Shown here piece after piece: positions 17,074 to 20,954 of a stretch of 20,954 nucleotides of DNA; the first letter of the stretch is position 1; every line of letters starts with the position of its first letter. The notes beneath the pieces were generated by a model. It did not search any database. It had not been told where the DNA came from and saw only the letters and a list, made by a program, of their open reading frames with translations. The stretch comes from a virus. The stretch spans positions 1 to 20,954 of IMG/VR virus record IMGVR_UViG_3300028361_000143. One strand, 5' to 3'. Made by a program: the position numbers and the translations under genes.

Positions 17074-17082
17074 GTATTTATT
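17074..17082 (+). promoter_or_regulatory. GTATTTATT element before the RHH-like/RuvC-like genes
   Basis: GTATTTATT lies 14 nt before the ATG at 17097, in an A/T-rich gap of 61 nt. It marks the switch from structural to DNA-metabolism genes. Confidence 0.45.
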
Positions 17083-17096
17083 ATAAATTAAAAATA

Positions 17097-17318
17097 ATGA
17101 ATATGAAAGAAATTCTTACAATCAATAAAACCAAACCCAAATCTGTTATCATTGAGGGCAATCTACATGGTAGATTCAAGATGTATTGTAAGGGTAAGAG
17201 TTTAAAAATAGGTGGAGTGATTGAAGACCTCATTGCCATGTATTTAAACGACCCCAAGAAGATTCAATCCATGATTGAAGAAGTCAAAGAAATTAATTAC
17301 GAAGAACTTCATAAGTAA
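17097..17318 (+). CDS. Small protein with possible ribbon-helix-helix fold
   Basis: 73 residues; a second ATG two codons in (17103) is an alternative start. The order is a strand (KSVIIEGNLHGRF), a basic helix (KMYCKGKSLK), and a second helix (GGVIEDLIAMYLND), which fits the ribbon-helix-helix DNA-binding fold of Arc/MetJ-type proteins. A charged helical tail follows. It could regulate its own operon, since it stands first after a promoter-like element, but this is inference. The RuvC-like gene begins 6 nt after its stop. Confidence 0.5.
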   Translation: MNMKEILTINKTKPKSVIIEGNLHGRFKMYCKGKSLKIGGVIEDLIAMYLNDPKKIQSMIEEVKEINYEELHK

Positions 17319-17324
17319 GACAAT

Positions 17325-17939
17325 ATGCAAAAATATATCTGGTCATTAGACATTAGTACAACAAATATCGGTATGGCGTTATGGGATATCAGGGGTGGGT
17401 TAATTGAACTCAAACACCTTGAATTAAAGACCAATAAAAACACGCCCGTTGAAAATCGTGACATATATAAAGCCGAGATTTTCATGAAATACGTTCTGGA
17501 ATTTAAAGAAAGAATATCAAAAGAATTCAATGGACAGATTATTCATGTTATTGTTGAAGAACCACTTGGTGGAAGCAATAACGCTAATACTGTTTCTCTC
17601 TTATTTGGATTTAATGGTATTTGTAGGTATATATTGTATGAAGTATTTGGTACATATCCCATGAAAATAAGTGTGCATGAAAGTCGTAAACTTTTTTGTC
17701 CCGAACTTGTTCATACCGAGAAGAGAAAAGGTAAAATGGTCGAAGTTCTTAGTTTCCCCCCTGAATATCGAAAAGAAAAGAAGTTGTATATCTGGAAAAA
17801 AGTCTGTAAATTGGAACCGCAAATCGAATGGTTTTATAAGCGTGGAAGCACTACCGACCCCAAACCGATGTGTTTTGATATGTCTGATAGTTATGTTGTT
17901 GGATTTGCGGGTTTAAAAAAGTTGGGGTTTATTGCATGA
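17325..17939 (+). CDS. RuvC-fold nuclease (Holliday-junction resolvase-like)
   Basis: 204 residues. The acidic quartet of the RuvC/RNase H fold is visible: D9 in WSLDISTTNIGMAL, E78 or E79 in HVIVEEPLGG, and D185 and D188 in CFDMSDSYVVGF. A sequence between the second and last acidic motif (FPPEYRKEKKLYIWKKVCK) is basic and could contact DNA. Phages use such enzymes to resolve branched DNA before or during packaging. The gene follows the small RHH-like gene by 6 nt and overlaps the GIY-YIG gene by 4 nt (ATGA). The exact substrate cannot be told from sequence. Confidence 0.75.
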   Translation: MQKYIWSLDISTTNIGMALWDIRGGLIELKHLELKTNKNTPVENRDIYKAEIFMKYVLEFKERISKEFNGQIIHVIVEEPLGGSNNANTVSLLFGFNGICRYILYEVFGTYPMKISVHESRKLFCPELVHTEKRKGKMVEVLSFPPEYRKEKKLYIWKKVCKLEPQIEWFYKRGSTTDPKPMCFDMSDSYVVGFAGLKKLGFIA

Positions 17940-18244
17940 AATACGTTTATTTAATTCAGTCATTGGAAGACGGTTATTATAAAGTCGGGGTATCAAAGTA
18001 TCCGAAAAAAAGAATACGACAACTTCAAACGGGAAACTCTTCCGAATTGAAACTCATTGAATCCTTCCAATCCGAATTCGCCAATGTAATCGAAAAGGCG
18101 TTACATAGACGTTATTTCCATTTAAAGAAAGAAGGCGAATGGTTCGACATGGGTATTAGTCAGGAGACTTCCTTTCTTATGGAATGTAAGCAAATCGAAG
18201 AAAATCTTAAAATTCTGAAAGAAAATGGTAATGTATTTATATAA
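17936..18244 (+). CDS. Small GIY-YIG-type protein (T5orf172/MUG113-like)
   Basis: 102 residues. The pattern KYVYLIQS...YYKVGVSKYPKKRIRQLQTGN gives the GIY-YIG-like core, with K16-V-G18 and R26. E53 in VIEKALHRRY is the likely metal ligand, and GEWFDM is the usual ending of the T5orf172/MUG113 subtype. The first two bases of the ATG overlap the RuvC-like gene's end in ATGA. There is no extra DNA-binding domain, so it is probably a resident nuclease rather than a full homing enzyme. Its target is unknown. A GTATTTATA copy at the very end of this gene (18233-18241) is too far from the next start to be counted with the others. Confidence 0.7.
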   Translation: MKYVYLIQSLEDGYYKVGVSKYPKKRIRQLQTGNSSELKLIESFQSEFANVIEKALHRRYFHLKKEGEWFDMGISQETSFLMECKQIEENLKILKENGNVFI

Positions 18245-18320
18245 AAACCTTGCGTTTTTGGGAATTTTGTTATATGTTTGACAAAATTTCCGTAAATCAT
18301 ATTATCTTAATTAACATATA
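18245..18320 (+). promoter_or_regulatory. Promoter region with inverted repeat upstream of the metallophosphoesterase gene
   Basis: This 76-nt gap contains TTGACA (18278-18283), 16 nt, then TATTAT (18300-18305), a near-consensus sigma70-type pair ending 15 nt before the ATG. A Bacteroidetes-type pair also fits: CTTG at 18249-18252, 20 nt, TATGTTTG at 18273-18280. An inverted repeat AATTTTGT (18263-18270) / ACAAAATT (18281-18288) with a 10-nt spacer overlaps the TTGACA and could be a dimeric repressor operator. No T run follows, so it is not a terminator. Confidence 0.5.
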
Positions 18321-19799
18321 ATGACAAAAGAACGAATTGAAAAAGCAGTAGAAATTATTGAATACGCAATAGCTAATCAAGTGTCGGTCAAAGAAGCATC
18401 AGTGAAATGCGGAATGTCCGACACTTATGTTAAAAATACCAAGGCAGTTGTGTTTGATAAGTACGAAAATGGCACACTTGATGACGACCTTTTTAATCTA
18501 TTTAACGATGTCTATGGAAGTTACACAAATGTAACGGGATTCGTAACAAGCAGTAAAACCCAACCCAGCATCGAAGAGCCTGACCGTCCTAAAGACCTAC
18601 CCGTGACTAATGGTGAGAGTGAAAAATTTGAACAAAAAAATTATAACGAAGCCGAATATACTTGGGTTGGTGGTCAGAATTATGGTTCAGACCACATAAG
18701 AACGCTCGACCAACTAATGGCTGCAAGTGAGACCGATTTAAGTACTTGGAAAGTAGCGAGACATATCGTTAACAAATGGGATGTCACCATGAAGGTTAGG
18801 GAAAACGATGAGTTGGTTCCAAAAACAATTCAAAACTGGCAAGTAAAGGCATTTCTTGAACGCAATGTTAAAATGGTACGGGAACAAGCCATTGGTGAGA
18901 TATTCCAAGAAATGATTGAAGACTATAAACCACCAATACTACCATTAGCACCGAAAATCGAGTCCATTAAAGGTGGTATTGAAGATAAGAATCTCTTGGA
19001 AATCAGTATTTTTGACTTACACATTGGTAAACTTGCTTGGAGTGGTGAGACTTTTGAAAACTATGACATTAAAATTGCACGTAAGCGATTTCTCGATAGT
19101 ATTCAGAAACTGGTTCAGAGAGCCAGTGGCTTCAATTTCGAAAGAATACTTTTCCCTGTTGGAAACGATTTTTTCAATAGCGACACAATGGAAAATACGA
19201 CAACCAAAGGAACACAACAAGATGAAGACCTGAGATGGCAGAAAACATTTAGGGTCGGAGTAAGACTTTTGGTTGATGCGATTAATATGTTAAGAGAAAC
19301 AGGTGTACCTGTGGATGTGTTGGTCATCCCGGGTAATCACGATTTCGAACGCAGTTTTTATATGGGTTCGTATCTTGAAGCATGGTTTAAAAACGATGCT
19401 GCTGTAAACATTAATAATCATGCCTCACCGAGAAAATATTATCGTTATGGCAACACGCTTCTCGGACTCACACATGGAGGTGAAGAAAAGGAAGCCAGTC
19501 TCCCACTTCTTATGGCTACAGATATTGAATCCAAACCCATGTGGAGTGACACGAAATTTCATGAATGGCATCTCGGACATATTCATAGGAAAAGAACTGT
19601 TAAATACGAAATAAATAAAAGCAGACCATTAAATGAAGATTTAGGCGTAACGGTTCGATATCTGTCAAGTTTAACTGGTACTGAAGAGTGGCATCATAAG
19701 AAGGGTTTCGTTGGTTCAACAAAAGCAGCAGATGGTTTTGTTTGGAATCATGAATTCGGTTTGGTTGCTGCATTAAACACAAATTTAATATTAGACTAA
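18321..19799 (+). CDS. HTH-metallophosphoesterase fusion
   Basis: 492 residues. Residues 1-40 form a helix-turn-helix-like segment (KEASVKCGMSDTYVKNTKAVV). A long linker of about 180 residues follows. The calcineurin-like metallophosphoesterase domain shows all expected metal motifs: D232-x-H234 (FDLHIG), D283 (GNDFFNSD), N339-H340 (GNHDFE), H385 (THGGE) and H420-x-H422 (GHIH). Such domains include nucleases of the Mre11/SbcD group and other phosphodiesterases; the substrate is unknown. The HTH may direct it to DNA. A promoter-like region precedes it and the next gene starts 1 nt after its stop. Confidence 0.8.
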   Translation: MTKERIEKAVEIIEYAIANQVSVKEASVKCGMSDTYVKNTKAVVFDKYENGTLDDDLFNLFNDVYGSYTNVTGFVTSSKTQPSIEEPDRPKDLPVTNGESEKFEQKNYNEAEYTWVGGQNYGSDHIRTLDQLMAASETDLSTWKVARHIVNKWDVTMKVRENDELVPKTIQNWQVKAFLERNVKMVREQAIGEIFQEMIEDYKPPILPLAPKIESIKGGIEDKNLLEISIFDLHIGKLAWSGETFENYDIKIARKRFLDSIQKLVQRASGFNFERILFPVGNDFFNSDTMENTTTKGTQQDEDLRWQKTFRVGVRLLVDAINMLRETGVPVDVLVIPGNHDFERSFYMGSYLEAWFKNDAAVNINNHASPRKYYRYGNTLLGLTHGGEEKEASLPLLMATDIESKPMWSDTKFHEWHLGHIHRKRTVKYEINKSRPLNEDLGVTVRYLSSLTGTEEWHHKKGFVGSTKAADGFVWNHEFGLVAALNTNLILD

Positions 19800-19800
19800 T

Positions 19801-20334
19801 ATGACAACAAAAAAAGAAGACAAAAATGTTATCGGAATAGCTAAAGGCACATCTGGGACGAGAAAAAAAATCAGTACCAGAAAACCCGTAGCAAGAAAGA
19901 CAACAAGAAAACCTGCCACGAAAAAACTTACTCCTGAGCAGGAAAGAGACCTTAAGGCAAAACAAAAGGTCGAGGAATTACTTAAAGACGCTGAATTAAC
20001 ACCGAAAAAGGAAAATGATTTACTTGAGCTTGATGAAGACGAGAAAATCGATGAACCAAAAGGTGTTGAATGGCTGGAAGAACAGGTTCAAACCCTGATT
20101 GATGAAAACAAAGCACTTAAAGCCGAAAACCAAGCATTGATGGAAGACGGTAATGTTGGAAGCGATAAAATGCTGGAAGCCGTGGTTACGTTGTTTGATG
20201 AAATACAGAATAACCATATTAAATTAGGTACAGACCCCAAAACTGGTTTGGGTAATTTCAGGATTTACTGTCCCGGGTTTCTCAATAGAATGATTAAATT
20301 TTTCCCGTTTTTGAATGATTATAAGAAATATTAA
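19801..20334 (+). CDS. Basic N-terminal, coiled-coil protein of unknown function
   Basis: 177 residues. Residues 1-50 are very Lys/Arg/Thr-rich with repeats like RKPVARKTTRKPATKK, similar in style to histone H1 tails. A short acidic segment (LLELDEDEKIDEP) follows, then a coiled coil with heptads (EWLEEQVQTLIDENKALKAE) to about 120. The C-terminus holds a compact part, NNHIKLGTDPKTGLGNFRIY followed by CPGFLNRMIKFFPFL. A nucleic-acid-binding tail joined to a dimerising coil is plausible. The gene begins 1 nt after the metallophosphoesterase stop, so the two are probably cotranscribed and may act together. The next gene lies beyond a terminator. Confidence 0.6.
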   Translation: MTTKKEDKNVIGIAKGTSGTRKKISTRKPVARKTTRKPATKKLTPEQERDLKAKQKVEELLKDAELTPKKENDLLELDEDEKIDEPKGVEWLEEQVQTLIDENKALKAENQALMEDGNVGSDKMLEAVVTLFDEIQNNHIKLGTDPKTGLGNFRIYCPGFLNRMIKFFPFLNDYKKY

Positions 20335-20360
20335 CCAATAATCACATACATATATAATGA

Positions 20361-20397
20361 ATTGCTCTAAAACACTTTGTTTTGGGGCAATTTTTTT
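20361..20397 (+). terminator. Intrinsic terminator after the 18321-20334 operon
   Basis: TTGCTCTAAAACA pairs with TGTTTTGGGGCAA (two G-U pairs) around a 3-nt loop, extended by one A-T pair, and is followed by seven T's at 20391-20397. It lies 27 nt after the stop at 20334 and only 13 nt before the GTG of the next gene. Confidence 0.85.
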
Positions 20398-20406
20398 ATA
20401 TATTTG
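20376..20406 (+). promoter_or_regulatory. Bacteroidetes-type promoter embedded in the terminator
   Basis: TTTG (20376-20379), 19 nt, TATATTTG (20399-20406). This fits the Bacteroidetes -33 TTTG / -7 TAnnTTTG form exactly, including the usual 19-21 nt spacing. The first element is inside the terminator hairpin and the second directly follows the T run. A transcript would start within a few bases of the GTG at 20411, that is nearly leaderless. Confidence 0.4.
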
Positions 20407-20410
20407 TGTG

Positions 20411-20954
20411 GTGAGAAAAAGAAAGTGGACATATGAAAAATGTAAAGAAGAGGCATTGAACTACTCGCATAGATATCAATTCCAATTAAATTCTAATGCG
20501 TATTCGGCTGCTGCAAGAAATGGATGGCTTGATGAAATTTGTGCTCACATGAAAAAAACGGGTAATTGGTATAAGAGATGCGTATATGTGTATGAGTTTT
20601 CTGATAATTCAGTATATGTTGGATTGACATATAATTTAGATAAAAGAAAATTAAATAGGTTAAAGAATAAGAACGATGCAGTTGTCAAACACATATCCAA
20701 AACCAACATCCAACCAATTATTAAGCAAATTACCGATTATATTGATGTTAATGAAGCCTCTAAATTAGAGGTTTATTATATCGAAAAATATAGTAATGAT
20801 GGATGGGTTGTGTTGAATGTGGGAAGGGGTGGAACTGTTGGAAATAATCCGTATAAATGGGATTATGTGACATGTAAAGAAACAGCTAAGAATTTTAGAA
20901 CAAGAAATGAATTTAAAAAAGCATATCGTAGTGCCTATGAATCTGCACGTACAA
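20411..20954 (+). CDS. GIY-YIG homing-endonuclease-like protein, 5' part
   Basis: The frame is open to the window end, so the gene is partial (181 codons). I choose GTG 20411 (GTG 20408 is also possible) because the in-frame ATG at 20357 lies upstream of and within the terminator. The N-terminal motif WTYEKCKEEALNY...AYSAAARNGWLDEICAHM is a DNA-binding repeat seen in phage homing enzymes. The GIY-YIG core follows: CVYVYEFSDNSVYVGLT, the R/K-rich helix LDKRKLNRLKNK, the catalytic Glu in ASKLEVYYIEKY and LNVGRGG. A second copy of the DNA-binding repeat starts at WDYVTCKETAKNF and is cut by the window edge. It is probably a mobile endonuclease with its own promoter. Confidence 0.75.
   Translation, partial: MRKRKWTYEKCKEEALNYSHRYQFQLNSNAYSAAARNGWLDEICAHMKKTGNWYKRCVYVYEFSDNSVYVGLTYNLDKRKLNRLKNKNDAVVKHISKTNIQPIIKQITDYIDVNEASKLEVYYIEKYSNDGWVVLNVGRGGTVGNNPYKWDYVTCKETAKNFRTRNEFKKAYRSAYESART

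Noticed and set aside
18233-18241. GTATTTATA at the end of the small GIY-YIG gene as a sixth member
   Set aside because: It is 79 nt from the next start, against 13-15 nt for the others; better promoter candidates lie between.
20357-20359. In-frame ATG as start of the last gene
   Set aside because: It lies just before and its reading frame runs through the terminator hairpin and T run; the encoded N-terminus is unlike the following domain. GTG 20408 or 20411 fits better.
1-20954. tRNA genes, CRISPR arrays, insertion sequences, attachment sites
   Set aside because: No cloverleaf-like sequence, regularly spaced repeats, transposase or terminal repeats were seen; most of the window is coding.

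Overview
The window is a stretch of a large contractile-tailed (myovirus-type) phage genome, mostly late structural genes. All supported genes are on the + strand, tightly packed, often with 1-14 nt overlaps or gaps of a few bases. I recognise a gp25-like baseplate wedge protein, a gp6/baseplate-J-like protein, a 1563-residue baseplate/tail protein carrying a P2-gpI-like segment, and fibre-like proteins. The host is probably a Bacteroidetes bacterium. Start codons sit in A-rich leaders without Shine-Dalgarno sequences. The fibronectin-III-like repeats in the 1563-aa protein have the 'GL-PNT-YYFRAYARN--G--YG' wording common in Bacteroidetes surface proteins. Two intergenic sites match the Bacteroidetes -33 TTTG / -7 TAnnTTTG promoter form. 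No organism name can be read from the sequence.

Layout. 1-279: end of an unknown gene. 301-1832: a free-standing homing-endonuclease-like gene (two zinc-ribbon repeats plus a Vsr/EDxHD-like nuclease), then a protein with a ParB/sulfiredoxin-like N-terminus and a possible ADP-ribosyltransferase-like C-terminus. 1986-2420: Lys/Ser/Thr-rich protein followed by a terminator. 2553-5834: a GT-B glycosyltransferase and three unknown proteins, closed by a strong terminator. 5914-9783: baseplate wedge block (gp25-like, gp6/J-like, three unknowns), closed by a second terminator of very similar sequence. 9867-14558: the giant baseplate/adhesin gene. 14599-17035: two fibre-like genes. 17097-18244: a small ribbon-helix-helix-like protein, a RuvC-fold nuclease and a GIY-YIG-type protein. 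18321-20334: an HTH-metallophosphoesterase and a basic coiled-coil protein, closed by a terminator. 20411-end: a GIY-YIG homing-endonuclease-like gene, cut by the window edge.

The baseplate block probably assembles as one unit: wedge proteins join the gp25/J ring, and the large protein links the baseplate to host-recognition modules. Five transcription units start 13-15 nt after a shared element, GTATTTAT(A/T), which looks like a phage promoter -10 box giving almost leaderless mRNAs.

The strongest unexplained global signal is near-complete absence of GATC: one copy in 21 kb by my reading. Asp codons are written GAC whenever the next base is C, although GAT predominates elsewhere. This looks like escape from a GATC-specific restriction system. 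I found no clear new defence or mobile system. The most unusual genes are the ParB-like/ART-like fusion, the glycosyltransferase inside the structural region, and the HTH-metallophosphoesterase.
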